From Marinomonas posidonica IVIA-Po-181 (GTDB lineage Bacteria > Pseudomonadota > Gammaproteobacteria > Pseudomonadales > Marinomonadaceae), in contig NC_015559.1 in NCBI RefSeq assembly GCF_000214215.1, positions 3,087,001-3,151,000 of the forward strand: a stretch of 64,000 bases of DNA. Reading direction: 5' to 3'. A model generated the notes under the pieces. That model ran no database searches, was not told the origin of the DNA, and saw only the letters and a list, made by a program, of their open reading frames with translations. Both the position numbers and the translations under genes were made by a program. Below are positions 37,467 to 47,449 of this stretch, piece after piece. The number at the start of each line of letters is the position of its first letter. Position 1 is the stretch's first letter.

Positions 37467-38263
37467 GCAAAGTACAACCCCATAAAGCCAGAAAAAGATT
37501 CGGCCAGAATTTCCTCCACGATCATGGTGTGATTCGCCGTATCGTTGCCTGTATTGCGCCCAAGAAAGGCCAACGCATTGTTGAAATTGGCCCAGGTAAA
37601 GGCGCCTTAACAGAAGGTATTATCAGTGTCACTGAGCGTATGGATGTTGTCGAACTTGACCGCGATCTGATTCCGATCCTGAAAGTCAATTTATTCCGTT
37701 ATCCTGAGCTTACCGTTCACGAAGCGGACGCCATGAAATTTGATTTCAGCTCGTTGGTACAAGATGAACAAACGATCCGTGTTGTCGGCAACTTACCTTA
37801 CAACATTTCCACCCCATTAATTTTTCATTTGCTCAGCCAAGCAAACAGCATCACTGACATGCACTTTATGCTGCAGAAAGAAGTGGTGGATCGCTTAGCC
37901 TCTCGTCCCGGTGATAACTTGTACGGACGACTCAGTGTCATGGCGCAGTATTATTGTGCCGTGGATTCTCTTTTCGTGGTTGGTCCTGAATCGTTTGATC
38001 CAGCGCCTAAAGTCGATTCCGCCATTGTTCGCATGACACCCTATAAAACTCTGCCTTTCTCAACGGCCGACGTGAAAAAGCTAGAGGATGTGGTACGCAT
38101 CGGCTTCCAACAGCGCCGTAAGACATTACGCAACAACTACAAAGGTGTGTTAGATCAAGATGACTTTGCACACTTAGGCATTGATCCAAGCCTACGCCCT
38201 GAACGCTTAGACGTGAAAGAGTTTGTTGCCATCACCAACTACCTTCTTGAGAAGGAAAGTTAA
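37463..38263 (+). CDS. rsmA: 16S rRNA dimethyladenosine transferase RsmA (KsgA)
   Basis: Dimethylates two adjacent adenosines in the 3'-terminal helix of 16S rRNA during 30S maturation; 266 residues. SAM-binding motif IVEIGPGKGALTEGI, catalytic motif VVGNLPYNISTPLIF, and the conserved RKRFGQNFLHD near the N-terminus. The C-terminal helical domain contains GFQQRRKTLRNNYKG. It begins inside the pdxA stop and is followed directly by apaG, the standard pdxA-rsmA-apaG-apaH order. Confidence 0.97.
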   Translation: MSKVQPHKARKRFGQNFLHDHGVIRRIVACIAPKKGQRIVEIGPGKGALTEGIISVTERMDVVELDRDLIPILKVNLFRYPELTVHEADAMKFDFSSLVQDEQTIRVVGNLPYNISTPLIFHLLSQANSITDMHFMLQKEVVDRLASRPGDNLYGRLSVMAQYYCAVDSLFVVGPESFDPAPKVDSAIVRMTPYKTLPFSTADVKKLEDVVRIGFQQRRKTLRNNYKGVLDQDDFAHLGIDPSLRPERLDVKEFVAITNYLLEKES

Positions 38264-38638
38264 ATGGAAGAATACGATATTGTGGTGGACGTTAGAACCG
38301 AATATTTGGCCAGACAGTCCACACCGGATGAGTCTCGTTATGTATTCGCTTACCACATCACGATCACAAACTGCGGAACTCATGCGGCTAAACTGCAAAC
38401 TCGTCACTGGATTATTACCAATGGCGATGAGCAAGTACAAGAAGTCAAAGGCAGTGGCGTGATAGGTGAATACCCTCATTTACAACCTGGGGATTCTTAT
38501 CAATACACCAGTGGCACCGTCATTGAGACGGTTGTCGGTGTCATGCACGGAAGCTATCAATTCATTGCTGACGATGGCACCGAATTTAGCGCCCCCATAC
38601 GCCCATTCACCCTATCTGTTCCAAATAAAGTTCACTGA
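38264..38638 (+). CDS. apaG: ApaG protein
   Basis: Small Ig-like-fold protein of 124 residues, function in bacteria not settled. Typical ApaG sequence: VDVRTEYLARQSTPDESRYV, AYHITITNCGTHAAKLQTRH, GVIGEYPHLQPGDSYQYTSG and GSYQFIADDGTEFSAPIRPF. The ATG follows the rsmA stop with no gap. It sits between rsmA and apaH, as in E. coli. Confidence 0.96.
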   Translation: MEEYDIVVDVRTEYLARQSTPDESRYVFAYHITITNCGTHAAKLQTRHWIITNGDEQVQEVKGSGVIGEYPHLQPGDSYQYTSGTVIETVVGVMHGSYQFIADDGTEFSAPIRPFTLSVPNKVH

Positions 38639-38645
38639 GAAGATT

Positions 38646-39473
38646 ATGGCAACCTATGTTATCGGCGATTTACAAGGCTGTTTAGAACCACTGGAAAGAT
38701 TGCTCAAACATATCCAGTATCAGCCAGAACACGATCAACTTTGGTTTGCTGGTGACCTGATCAATCGTGGCCCCGAATCCTTGGACACTCTGCGTTTTAT
38801 AAAATCCCTAGGTGACAAAACCAAGGTTGTCTTGGGCAATCATGACCTCCACTTGCTCGCCGTTTCTTATGGCCATGGCACGCTCAAAAAAGGTGATACC
38901 TTAACGGATATTCTGATGGCCAGTGATCGTGACGATTTAATGGATTGGTTAAGACATCAACCTCTTTGCCATTATGACGCCGAACTCAATGTCATCATGA
39001 CTCATGCAGGGGTTCCGCCTTGCTGGACATTAGATCAAACACTCGCACTCGCGAAAGAAGTAGAAGGCAAGCTGCAATCAGACACAGTTGATGAATATTT
39101 TTCAGCCATGTATGGTAATAGCCCGAGCAAATGGCAGGATGATCTAGTTGGTTTAGATCGACTCAGAACCATCACGAACTACCTAACTCGTATGAGATTT
39201 TGCAATCAAAACAGCAAATTAGACTTAAAATCAAAAGAAGGCATTAACACGGCGAGCAAAGGTTTCGCCCCTTGGTTCAGTTACCCAAGTCAAGTTCCCG
39301 AAGACTGCCACATTGTCTTTGGACACTGGGCCGCCCTAGAGGGCAAGACCCAACTTAAGCATATACATGCGCTTGATACAGGATGTGTTTGGGGAGGCAG
39401 CTTAACGGCCTTGCGACTGGAAGACAAAGAACGTTTTAGTATGCCTTGTACAATCAACCGGAAGACTCCATGA
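38646..39473 (+). CDS. apaH: Diadenosine tetraphosphatase ApaH
   Basis: Symmetrical Ap4A hydrolase, also known to decap Np4-capped RNAs; 275 residues. Metallophosphatase motifs: YVIGDLQGCLEPLERLL, WFAGDLINRGPESLDTLRF, VVLGNHDLHLLAV, and later MTHAGVPP and FGHWAALEGKT. An in-frame open region extends 180 bases upstream but overlaps apaG; the ATG at 38646 gives the canonical MATYVIGDLQG start with a GAGAAG site. The final bases overlap glpE. Confidence 0.96.
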   Translation: MATYVIGDLQGCLEPLERLLKHIQYQPEHDQLWFAGDLINRGPESLDTLRFIKSLGDKTKVVLGNHDLHLLAVSYGHGTLKKGDTLTDILMASDRDDLMDWLRHQPLCHYDAELNVIMTHAGVPPCWTLDQTLALAKEVEGKLQSDTVDEYFSAMYGNSPSKWQDDLVGLDRLRTITNYLTRMRFCNQNSKLDLKSKEGINTASKGFAPWFSYPSQVPEDCHIVFGHWAALEGKTQLKHIHALDTGCVWGGSLTALRLEDKERFSMPCTINRKTP

Positions 39474-39793
39474 CTTATACTTGTATTGATATTGCAGACG
39501 CCCTTCCCATTCTGGAAGATAACGCGGCCATTGTAGATATCCGTGATCTTGCTAGCTACCAAACAAGTCACATGACAAACGCCATCAGCTTGAACAATGA
39601 TAACGTACAAAATTTCATCGACAACACCAACCAAGAACGACCCATCATCGTTTGCTGCTACCATGGCAATAGTAGCAAGGGGGCTGCAGAATACCTTGCC
39701 TCTCAAGGTTTTAAAGAAGTTTATTCCCTCAATGGTGGTTTCAGTCAGTGGAGCGCTATGTTTCCTGAACAATGTGAGACAGGCCAACAATAA
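39470..39793 (+). CDS. glpE: Thiosulfate sulfurtransferase GlpE (single-domain rhodanese)
   Basis: Single rhodanese domain of 107 residues. The active-site loop is IVCCYHGNSSKGAAEYL with Cys63 as the predicted sulfur-accepting residue; VDIRDLASYQTSHMTNAIS is the typical rhodanese N-terminal motif. The ATG at 39470 overlaps the apaH stop (ATGA); an upstream in-frame start would lie inside apaH and lacks support. It is followed by cca with no gap. Confidence 0.94.
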   Translation: MTYTCIDIADALPILEDNAAIVDIRDLASYQTSHMTNAISLNNDNVQNFIDNTNQERPIIVCCYHGNSSKGAAEYLASQGFKEVYSLNGGFSQWSAMFPEQCETGQQ

Positions 39794-40888
39794 ATGTCAT
39801 ATCAAGTGTACCTGGTTGGCGGTGCCATCCGTGATCGCCTACTTAAGCTTCCTGTGATTGATCAGGATTGGGTAGTAACAGGCGCCATACCAGAACAACT
39901 TGAACAACAAGGTTTTCAACAAGTCGGCAAACAGTTCCCTGTTTTTCTTCACCCCAAGACCAAAGAAGAGTACGCACTAGCACGTCGAGAAAAAAAGCAA
40001 GGCCAAGGTTACACAGGTTTTATCTGTGACTTCTCTCCTAATATCACGTTAGAAGAGGATCTCGAACGACGAGATCTGACCATTAATGCCATCGCACAAG
40101 ACGAAAAGGGCCAGCTTATCGACCCTTTTCATGGCCAACAAGACCTTCACAATCGTCTGTTACGACATGTCTCAAACGCCTTCGTCGAAGACCCCTTACG
40201 GGTCTTGCGAGTGGCACGATTCGCTGCTCGTTTCCAATCCTTCGGGTTTAAAGTCGCTGACGAAACCATGTCATTAATGCAACAGATTAGCGACTCAGGC
40301 GAACTCAATAGTCTTAGTCCTGAAAGAATATGGCGAGAATTAGAAAAAGCCTTAGCAACCGCACACCCACAAACCTTCTTCAAAGTGCTGGCAGAAGCCA
40401 AAGCCATGCCAATACTTTTTTCAAATCTAACGTGGTCTGAACAAGACAACCCCGAAGAGGCATTCAGGTCACTGACGCAAACTCAGCGCTGGGCACTCAT
40501 TTGCCGACACACGCCACTGGAAAAATTGAAAGTACTCCATCAGGACATTCGTTGCCCAAATCAATACAAACTCTTGGCCGAGCAAGTTAGGGATTTTCTA
40601 GAAAATAAACAACTCTGTATGTCGGCGGAGAATTGGGAAGCTTGGCTCATGTCGGTCAACGCCATTAAAAAGCCTCAGCCGTTTGAAAAATTAATTCAAA
40701 TACTAACCTTGGTCACCCAAAGCAACTTAAAAGATTGGCTCACCCTAAGAAACACAATCGCCAAAGTCAATGCAGCCAGTCTTATCAAGCAAGGCTATGC
40801 AGGCGCTGAACTAGGTGATGCTCTAAAACGAGAACGTATTCGCAGTTTGTCTTCATTAAGCTCCCCTCTATTGGCCCAAAGTGATTAA
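39794..40888 (+). CDS. cca: CCA-adding tRNA nucleotidyltransferase, short form
   Basis: Adds or repairs the 3' CCA of tRNAs; 364 residues. Class II nucleotidyltransferase motifs: [59 protein letters not shown], and [15 protein letters not shown]. The E. coli enzyme is about 412 residues with a C-terminal HD phosphohydrolase domain; no HD motif is seen here, so this is the transferase part plus helical tail only. It is the last gene of the lptD-to-cca run. folB is convergent. Confidence 0.94.
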   Translation: MSYQVYLVGGAIRDRLLKLPVIDQDWVVTGAIPEQLEQQGFQQVGKQFPVFLHPKTKEEYALARREKKQGQGYTGFICDFSPNITLEEDLERRDLTINAIAQDEKGQLIDPFHGQQDLHNRLLRHVSNAFVEDPLRVLRVARFAARFQSFGFKVADETMSLMQQISDSGELNSLSPERIWRELEKALATAHPQTFFKVLAEAKAMPILFSNLTWSEQDNPEEAFRSLTQTQRWALICRHTPLEKLKVLHQDIRCPNQYKLLAEQVRDFLENKQLCMSAENWEAWLMSVNAIKKPQPFEKLIQILTLVTQSNLKDWLTLRNTIAKVNAASLIKQGYAGAELGDALKRERIRSLSSLSSPLLAQSD

Positions 40889-40920
40889 CATTCATCTTAA
40901 AAGCAATAGAGGGGGAAAAA

Positions 40921-41280
40921 CTAATGCGCAAACCGTCGATACAGCTTCACACCCACCGCATCGGCTGCAGCAACTGCAGCCGGCTTACGAAGCACTAAGC
41001 GCACCGCCTGCAACTGAAAAGTAGCAGCTAAATCTGTCAACAAACGCTCAGCTAAGGTTTCAATTAATTCAAACTGATGCTCTAAGCAATAGGCTAAAAT
41101 GTAATTTGAAATGGCTTCATAATCTAACGTCTTGCTAAGGTCATCGGTGGCCGCTGGCAAACGATTATCGTGCTCCATTTCCAAATCTAATAGCAAATCC
41201 TGCTGAATGATTTTTTCCCAATCATACACACCAATCACCGCTTTCGCTTTCAAACCTTCAATGAACACCAAATCAGACAT
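40921..41280 (-). CDS. folB: Dihydroneopterin aldolase FolB
   Basis: Folate pathway enzyme converting dihydroneopterin to 6-hydroxymethyl-dihydropterin; 119 residues. Family pattern: [20 protein letters not shown] at the start, the central [29 protein letters not shown] with the conserved Glu, and [20 protein letters not shown] near the end. The start overlaps the tsaD stop by 8 bases. The tsaD-folB pairing is common in gammaproteobacteria. Confidence 0.94.
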   Translation of the reverse strand: MSDLVFIEGLKAKAVIGVYDWEKIIQQDLLLDLEMEHDNRLPAATDDLSKTLDYEAISNYILAYCLEHQFELIETLAERLLTDLAATFQLQAVRLVLRKPAAVAAADAVGVKLYRRFAH

Positions 41281-42319
41281 TTGCAGACTCCTTTAGTGGT
41301 GGCAATTCAGCCAATGGCCAACGAGCCCGAATGGATAAATTCAATTCTGAAGATTGCCCATCCAACAAGCGTTGTGCTCCTGCATAGGCGATCATGGCAC
41401 CATTATCTGTGCAAAACTCTGGACGCGCATAAAACACACTCGCCTTAATCTTTTTCAGCTGGCTCTCCAATTGTTCACGTAACCTTTGATTAGCACTAAC
41501 ACCACCGGCGATAATTAAACTCTTTAGGCCTTCACTTTCCAATGCTCGGCGACATTTGATTACTAAGGTGTCTACCACTGCTGTTTCAAATGCTAAGGCG
41601 GCATCGGCTTTAAATTGTTCATCGCATCGATCATCATCAAGGGCTTCATGCACTGCGGTTAAAAATGCCGTCTTCAAGCCACTAAAACTAAAATCCAGAC
41701 CAGGTCTATCAGTCATAGGACGTGGAAACCTTAAACCCGATGCGGCATTGCCTTGCTTCGCTAATGCCGCAATTTGCGGACCTCCTGGATAAGGTAAACC
41801 AATCATTTTTGCTGCTTTATCAAACGCTTCACCCGCGGCGTCATCCAGAGATTGACCTAGTAATTTATATTTTCCAATGCCATCCACTCTGACCAACTGG
41901 GTATGACCACCTGAAACCAATAAAGCAATAAAAGGCATTTCAGGTTGCGACTCTTCCAACATAGGTGCCAATAAATGCCCTTCCATGTGATGCACACCCA
42001 AGGCTGGAATCCCCAAAGCATAGGCCAGAGAACGCCCAATCGTCGCCCCCGCCATTAAGGCACCAACTAGCCCAGGCCCACTGGTAAAAGCAACGGCATC
42101 TAGCTCTTTCTTAGTGAGACCCGCATCAACCAATACCTCATCGATTAAAGGCAAGGTTTTACGCACATGATCTCGTGATGCCAACTCAGGTACGACACCA
42201 CCGTATTCAGCATGTTGCGCAATTTGCGAATAAATCTTATGCGCTAGCAAACCATGCTCAGTGTCATAAATGGCAATGCCGGTTTCGTCACAAGAGGTTT
42301 CAAGCCCCAATACTTTCAT
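41273..42319 (-). CDS. tsaD: tRNA threonylcarbamoyladenosine synthesis protein TsaD
   Basis: Catalyses transfer of the threonylcarbamoyl group to A37 of ANN-decoding tRNAs, with TsaB and TsaE; 348 residues. Kae1 motifs: [19 protein letters not shown] at the start, metal-binding His111 and His115 in [29 protein letters not shown], and the C-terminal [18 protein letters not shown]. An in-frame upstream extension to 42385 would add 22 residues of no family resemblance, so the ATG at 42319 is preferred. It is divergent from rpsU. Confidence 0.96.
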   Translation of the reverse strand: MKVLGLETSCDETGIAIYDTEHGLLAHKIYSQIAQHAEYGGVVPELASRDHVRKTLPLIDEVLVDAGLTKKELDAVAFTSGPGLVGALMAGATIGRSLAYALGIPALGVHHMEGHLLAPMLEESQPEMPFIALLVSGGHTQLVRVDGIGKYKLLGQSLDDAAGEAFDKAAKMIGLPYPGGPQIAALAKQGNAASGLRFPRPMTDRPGLDFSFSGLKTAFLTAVHEALDDDRCDEQFKADAALAFETAVVDTLVIKCRRALESEGLKSLIIAGGVSANQRLREQLESQLKKIKASVFYARPEFCTDNGAMIAYAGAQRLLDGQSSELNLSIRARWPLAELPPLKESANV

Positions 42320-42385
42320 CAAAACAGTCTCATCTTTAATTTGCCGACATTGTACCCTAGAACGACAGAGCATGGCAGATGTCAC

Positions 42386-42414
42386 TGGACATAGTGTTAT
42401 AAAGTCATTATAAT
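42386..42414 (+). promoter_or_regulatory. Sigma-70 promoter, distal, rpsU operon
   Basis: TGGACA, 17-base spacer, TATAAT: 5/6 and 6/6 to consensus. It would give a leader of about 260 bases before rpsU. The 42320-42683 region between tsaD and rpsU holds this and the proximal promoter; I see no gene in it. Confidence 0.7.
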
Positions 42415-42600
42415 GCGCGCGTTTTCAATGTTTAAATTAAAAGGCAGGTGATTTTTCTCGTTTGGCGCTTATTCAATAAGTGAACACTTCCAAACACCCT
42501 ATGACATAAAACAGATATCAACAGACAACCATGTCGTCTGTTCAGGGTTAGAAAAATTGGCCAGGTAATTTGGTCCAACTCTGTCTAACAAAAACGCGCT

Positions 42601-42628
42601 TTGAATGCTCTCAAATTAGAGGTATTAT
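42601..42628 (+). promoter_or_regulatory. Sigma-70 promoter, proximal, rpsU operon
   Basis: TTGAAT, 16-base spacer, TATTAT: 4/6 and 5/6 to consensus, about 55 bases before the rpsU start. Confidence 0.55.
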
Positions 42629-42683
42629 GCACGCCGTTTTTGTGAATAACTTAAACTTAAAACAGATTATTAAAGGTAAAAAC

Positions 42684-42899
42684 ATGCCAGCAGTTAAAGT
42701 AAAAGATAACGAACCATTTGACATCGCTCTACGTCGCTTCAAACGTTCTTGTGAAAAAGCAGGCGTTTTGGCTGAAGTTCGTCGTCGTGAATGCTACGAA
42801 AAACCAACAACGCTTCGCAAACGTGCCGCAGCCGCTGCTGTTAAACGTCACGCTAAGAAAGTTTCTCGTGAGCAGAAAAAATTCCAACGTTTGTACTAG
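42684..42899 (+). CDS. rpsU: 30S ribosomal protein S21
   Basis: Small-subunit protein bS21, 71 residues, identical in plan to E. coli S21: [40 protein letters not shown], and the basic tail ending EQKKFQRLY. An open frame extends upstream to 42570, but the ATG at 42684 with AAAGG 7 bases before it is the true start. It heads the classic rpsU-(yqeY)-dnaG-rpoD cluster, with a terminator just after it that should limit read-through. Confidence 0.98.
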
Positions 42900-42966
42900 G
42901 CCGATCTGCCATTTGGCAAATCCACTAGAAAACAAACACCTAGACCTTTCTTGTGTTTAGGTTTAT

Positions 42967-43000
42967 AAAAACGGCTAGTTTAAAACTAGCCGTTTTTTTT
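42967..43000 (+). terminator. Rho-independent terminator after rpsU
   Basis: Stem ACGGCTAGTTT / AAACTAGCCGT (42971-42981, 42983-42993) followed by a run of eight T. It probably attenuates transcription into yqeY-dnaG, matching the known terminator between rpsU and dnaG in E. coli. Confidence 0.92.
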
Positions 43001-43022
43001 GTTTAATATCCAAGAGGCCCCC

Positions 43023-43469
43023 ATGTCAGAATTAAAAGCACACATTTCCGATACGTTAAAAACCGCCATGCGCGCGAAAGAAAAACACCGTGTTACTGTT
43101 ATTCGCACTATTTTAGCGGAATGCAAACGTGTGGAAGTCGATGAACGTATTGAATTAGATGATGCTAGAGTGATTGCCATTCTGGACAAGATGAATAAGC
43201 AACGTAAAGATTCGATCCAGCAATTCACCGATGGTGGTCGTGACGATCTAGCACAAATCGAAAAAGATGAGCTGGTAATTATTTCCGAATTCTTACCAAC
43301 CCAACTTACAGACGAAGAAATTGCCGACATCGTAAAAGCGGCGATTACAGAAACCGGTGCAAGCTCTATGCAGCAAATGGGCGCCGTAATGGCCATCGTA
43401 AAACCTCAAGTTCAAGGCCGTGCCGACATGGGGCAAATCAGTAAACAAGTGAAAGCACAACTAGGCTAA
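43023..43469 (+). CDS. yqeY: GatB/YqeY domain protein
   Basis: Protein of 148 residues related to the tail domain of the GatB amidotransferase subunit, which binds tRNA. Typical sequence: LKTAMRAKEKHRVTVIRTIL, ILDKMNKQRKDSIQQFTDGG, ISEFLPTQLTDEEIADIVKA and the Gly/Ala-rich C-terminal segment GAVMAIVKPQVQGRADMG. Its precise role is not established. The ATG at 43023 has AGAGG 5 bases upstream. It is 4 bases before dnaG, between rpsU and dnaG as in Pseudomonas and relatives. Confidence 0.94.
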   Translation: MSELKAHISDTLKTAMRAKEKHRVTVIRTILAECKRVEVDERIELDDARVIAILDKMNKQRKDSIQQFTDGGRDDLAQIEKDELVIISEFLPTQLTDEEIADIVKAAITETGASSMQQMGAVMAIVKPQVQGRADMGQISKQVKAQLG

Positions 43470-43473
43470 GTTT

Positions 43474-45447
43474 ATGGCGGGACGCATACCAGATCAGTTT
43501 ATTGACGAGTTATTGGCTCGCACCGACTTAACAGATGTGGTGTCGTCTCGTATCAGCCTAAAAAAAACCGGACAAAATTACAGCGCGCTTTGCCCTTTTC
43601 ATAACGAAAAAAGCCCCTCTTTTAGCTTGAACCCCAACAAACAATTTTATTATTGCTTTGGTTGTGGTGCAGGCGGTAATGCCATCTCCTTTGTGATGGA
43701 ACATGATCATCTCGACTTTGTTGATGCCATTGAAGTTCTCGCCAAAGACGCTGGCATGGAAGTACCAAGAGAACAAGGTGCGCCAGATCGCTATGAGCAA
43801 AACGCTGAGCTGCTTAAACGACTTTCTGAAAGTGCCACCTTTTACCAACGCCAGTTAATCGAACATTCAGACAAACTCAAAGCGACGGATTATCTCGCCA
43901 AAGAGCGCGGCTTATCCGGCCAAATTGCCAAGGTGTTCGGTCTGGGCTTTGCGCCAAGCGGTTGGGATAACCTTCTTAAATCGGTTGGCACCAGAGCCGA
44001 GCATCAGGAACAATTGTATCGTGGCGGTATGCTGATCGAGAAAAAAGATCAGACTGGACATTATTATGACCGCTTTCGAGACCGTATTATCTTCCCTATT
44101 CGAGACTCTCGCGGACGTGTCATTGGTTTTGGCGGGCGCGCATTTGGTGACGAAAAACCTAAATATTTAAACTCGCCGGAAACCCCTGTCTTTCAGAAAA
44201 GCCAAGAACTGTATGGTTTATTTGAAGCCAAGCAAAACACCCAAAGCCTAGATCAAGTCATTGTGGTTGAGGGCTACATGGATGTCATCGTATTGGCTCA
44301 ACATGGTATTACCAATGCGGTCGCCACCCTAGGCACTTCTGTTAACAGTCAGCACATTCGCAAGCTCTTTAAATTGGTGAGTAAAGTGATCTTGTGCTTT
44401 GATGGTGATAAAGCTGGCCGCTCTGCTGCAATTAGGGGGTTAGAAGCCTCTCTTCCTGTTATGCAGGATGAAAAACAATTACGCTTCTTGTTTCTTCCGG
44501 AAGGAGAAGATCCCGATTCCTTAGTACGCAAAGAAGGCAAAGATGCCTTCAACCTTCGCCTAGAAGATAGCACTTCACTTTCCCATGTACTGTTTGATCA
44601 TGCTAGAAATCAAGTCACTCTTGCCGACGAAGAAGGGGAAGCACAATTTGCTCGTAACGCCATGAGCATGATTCAACAAATTCCGAAAGAACTGACATTC
44701 CGCTCGATCCTGATTAAACAATTAAGTGAACAATCGGGCATCGACAGCGACACACTTGGACACACAGCACTGCCCAAGGTAAAACCCAGCTATGATAAAG
44801 AAGCCCCCAGTATCAGCAGTGAGTCGGAGCATTATGATTATCCAGCCCATGATGCTCCTCATCATGACTATGACGACTACCCTGCTTCGCCTTATCCAGA
44901 TTACGATTCAGCACCTTATAGTAATAACGAATACCCATCACACACTGGAAAGACCGGCTACAAGAAAAAAGGCAAATTTAATAAACAAAAAGATGAGGCT
45001 TATTTTCCGCCAGCACCTTCCAGTTTAAGCAAAATAAAACAAGCTTCTTTGTGTCTATTGCTTCACCCTCACATTGCACAACACATCGACATCCCCGATC
45101 CAATCATCAATCAGGCCAGTGACGAATTGAAAATCTTCGGCAAAATATGGAGATATTTCGCAAAACACCCAGAAAAAAACGCTGGACACTTACTGGGGGA
45201 ATTGGCTGAAAATATCACACATCAACCAATTGTTGATCTTTTAAACCACCAAGATGCGGGAACAAAGCAAAAAATCACCAATGCAAAGCAAGAAGTACTC
45301 GATATGGTTTCCGCCCTAGAACGGAACCTAGGATTAAATAACAGCATTGAACGCTTGAAAAACAAAGGTAATGAATCCATTAAGGATACGAGCACCAAGC
45401 AAGAACTCAGAAATTTGATGGATTTAATTAGACAGAAAAAGTCATAG
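43474..45447 (+). CDS. dnaG: DNA primase DnaG
   Basis: Makes RNA primers at the replication fork; 657 residues. A CHC2-type zinc-binding domain has Cys40, His43, Cys61 and Cys64. The catalytic core includes the Toprim domain with VIVVEGYMDVIVLAQHG and LCFDGDKAGRSAAIRGLE. The C-terminal helicase-binding domain (about 515-657) is helical. Between them, residues about 440-510 form an unusually long low-complexity linker rich in His, Tyr, Asp and Pro, followed by a basic patch (GYKKKGKFNKQK). This linker is much more biased than in E. coli DnaG. It lies between yqeY and rpoD. Confidence 0.96.
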   Translation: MAGRIPDQFIDELLARTDLTDVVSSRISLKKTGQNYSALCPFHNEKSPSFSLNPNKQFYYCFGCGAGGNAISFVMEHDHLDFVDAIEVLAKDAGMEVPREQGAPDRYEQNAELLKRLSESATFYQRQLIEHSDKLKATDYLAKERGLSGQIAKVFGLGFAPSGWDNLLKSVGTRAEHQEQLYRGGMLIEKKDQTGHYYDRFRDRIIFPIRDSRGRVIGFGGRAFGDEKPKYLNSPETPVFQKSQELYGLFEAKQNTQSLDQVIVVEGYMDVIVLAQHGITNAVATLGTSVNSQHIRKLFKLVSKVILCFDGDKAGRSAAIRGLEASLPVMQDEKQLRFLFLPEGEDPDSLVRKEGKDAFNLRLEDSTSLSHVLFDHARNQVTLADEEGEAQFARNAMSMIQQIPKELTFRSILIKQLSEQSGIDSDTLGHTALPKVKPSYDKEAPSISSESEHYDYPAHDAPHHDYDDYPASPYPDYDSAPYSNNEYPSHTGKTGYKKKGKFNKQKDEAYFPPAPSSLSKIKQASLCLLLHPHIAQHIDIPDPIINQASDELKIFGKIWRYFAKHPEKNAGHLLGELAENITHQPIVDLLNHQDAGTKQKITNAKQEVLDMVSALERNLGLNNSIERLKNKGNESIKDTSTKQELRNLMDLIRQKKS

Positions 45448-45485
45448 AAACTGCCTAAAAATCACTCAAATAAGGCAGGATTAAG

Positions 45486-45514
45486 TGGATAAAACTCATT
45501 GATTTTGTTATAAT
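45486..45514 (+). promoter_or_regulatory. Candidate rpoD promoter
   Basis: TGGATA, 17-base spacer, TATAAT in the 114-base gap between dnaG and rpoD; 4/6 and 6/6. It would allow rpoD expression independent of dnaG. Confidence 0.6.
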
Positions 45515-45561
45515 ATGCGGCTTGCAAAACTTCAATTGAATTTCTAACGATAGGTTGTCGA

Positions 45562-47403
45562 ATGCCAGACACTCAACAGTCACGTCTTAAAGAGTTGATC
45601 GCCAAAGGTAAAGAACAGGGTTATTTAACTTTTACCGAAGTTAATGACCACCTGCCTGATGACCTTTCTGACCCGGAGCAGGTCGAAGAAATCATTGCCA
45701 TGATCAATGACATGGGCATCACGGTTTCCGAGTACGCTCCAGACAAAGAAAGCCTTCTTATGGAAGAAGGTGACACAACAGATGAAGCGGCCGCTGAAGA
45801 AGCAGCCGCAGCCCTTGCTGCCGTAGAAGGGGATATCACAAGAACAACTGATCCAGTGCGTATGTACATGCGTGAAATGGGGACAGTTGAGCTACTTACT
45901 CGCGCAGGTGAGATCGCCATTGCCAAACGTATCGAAGAAGGTACGCGTGAAGTGATGGCTGCGATTTCTTACTTCCCTGGCGCCGTCGATGTATTGCTCA
46001 ATGCGTACGCGAAAGTCCAAGAAGAAGAAGGTCGTCTCAGCGATATTTTCAGCGGCTTTATTGATGGCGATGGTGAAGAGCCGGTATTTGAAGAACTGGC
46101 CGAAGAACTTCCTATTGAAGAGGAAGCGGATGACAGCGACAGCAATGATGAAGAAGACGATTCAGAATCAAGCGAAGAAGAAACCGATAACGGACCTGAT
46201 CCCGAAGAAACCGCGCTACGTTTCAATGAAATTGCTCGCATTTATGGTGAGTTAAAAGTACTGCTTGAAACGCGTAATCGCCAAGATTCTGTTGTGAAGA
46301 GCAAACAAGAAGAACTAAGCATTTCTTTTGCTCCGATCAAACTGGTTCCTAAGTTGTTCGACGAGTTGATTGATCGTGTTCGCTCACGCATGGAAAAAGT
46401 TCGTGAACAAGAAAGACTGATCATGCAGGTTTGTGTTCGTAAATCAGGCATGCCTAGAACAGAATTCTTGAAGCGTTTTCCTAGCAATGAAACCAATCCA
46501 GATTGGCTACAAGAGCAAATTGCTGCCAGTGCAAACTACTCGGCTGCACTGGAAGAAAACGAAGCGGAATTTATGCGCAGTCAGCGTAAGTTACGTGCCG
46601 TTTCAAAAGAAACAGGCCTAACGATTGCTGAATTAAAAGAGATCAACCGTCGCATTTCAATTGGTGAAACTCGCGCTCGTCGCGCCAAGAAAGAAATGGT
46701 GGAAGCCAACTTACGTTTGGTTATCTCGATTGCTAAGAAATACACCAATCGCGGCCTACAATTCTTGGATCTAATCCAAGAAGGTAACATCGGCCTTATG
46801 AAAGCAGTGGATAAGTTCGAATACCGTCGTGGCTACAAGTTTTCGACTTATGCTACATGGTGGATTCGTCAGGCCATTACGCGTTCGATCGCCGACCAAG
46901 CACGAACCATTCGTATTCCGGTTCACATGATCGAAACCATCAACAAACTGAATCGCATTTCTCGTCAAATGCTTCAGGAGATGGGACGCGAAGCAACACC
47001 AGAAGAATTAGCGGCGCGCATGGACATGCCAGAAGACAAGATTCGCAAGGTGCTGAAGATTGCCAAAGAGCCTATCTCAATGGAAACGCCAATCGGTGAT
47101 GATGAAGATTCACACCTAGGTGACTTTATTGAAGACGATGGCGCTGAATCGCCTATTGATATCGCGACAATCGAAGGTCTAAGAGAGTCGACTACCACGG
47201 TACTAGCTGGCTTAACCGCTCGTGAAGCGAAAGTTTTACGTATGCGTTTCGGCATTGATATGAATACTGATCACACTCTTGAAGAGGTCGGTAAACAGTT
47301 CGATGTAACACGTGAACGTATTCGTCAAATTGAAGCAAAAGCCTTACGTAAGCTTCGTCACCCAAGTCGCTCAGAGCATTTGAGAAGCTTCCTAGACGAA
47401 TAA
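45562..47403 (+). CDS. rpoD: Primary RNA polymerase sigma factor RpoD (sigma-70)
   Basis: Housekeeping sigma factor, 613 residues. Region 1.1 covers about 1-80. Region 1.2 includes [20 protein letters not shown]. An acidic non-conserved region (about 180-225, Asp/Glu/Ser-rich) follows. Region 2 contains [20 protein letters not shown] and [20 protein letters not shown]. Region 4.2 has the helix-turn-helix [18 protein letters not shown] that reads the -35 box. The promoter-reading segments look standard. It ends the rpsU-yqeY-dnaG-rpoD cluster with a strong terminator. Confidence 0.98.
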   Translation: MPDTQQSRLKELIAKGKEQGYLTFTEVNDHLPDDLSDPEQVEEIIAMINDMGITVSEYAPDKESLLMEEGDTTDEAAAEEAAAALAAVEGDITRTTDPVRMYMREMGTVELLTRAGEIAIAKRIEEGTREVMAAISYFPGAVDVLLNAYAKVQEEEGRLSDIFSGFIDGDGEEPVFEELAEELPIEEEADDSDSNDEEDDSESSEEETDNGPDPEETALRFNEIARIYGELKVLLETRNRQDSVVKSKQEELSISFAPIKLVPKLFDELIDRVRSRMEKVREQERLIMQVCVRKSGMPRTEFLKRFPSNETNPDWLQEQIAASANYSAALEENEAEFMRSQRKLRAVSKETGLTIAELKEINRRISIGETRARRAKKEMVEANLRLVISIAKKYTNRGLQFLDLIQEGNIGLMKAVDKFEYRRGYKFSTYATWWIRQAITRSIADQARTIRIPVHMIETINKLNRISRQMLQEMGREATPEELAARMDMPEDKIRKVLKIAKEPISMETPIGDDEDSHLGDFIEDDGAESPIDIATIEGLRESTTTVLAGLTAREAKVLRMRFGIDMNTDHTLEEVGKQFDVTRERIRQIEAKALRKLRHPSRSEHLRSFLDE

Positions 47404-47420
47404 ATCTAATTCGTTTTGAA

Positions 47421-47449
47421 AAAGCCGCTATGGATTAGCGGCTTTTTTT
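47421..47449 (+). terminator. Rho-independent terminator after rpoD
   Basis: Stem AAAGCCGCTA (47421-47430) with TAGCGGCTTT (47436-47445), 5-base loop, then a T run. Confidence 0.93.

Noticed and set aside
45969-46241. A Ser-rich 90-residue frame antisense to rpoD
   Set aside because: It is the shadow of the acidic region of sigma-70, with no start signals.
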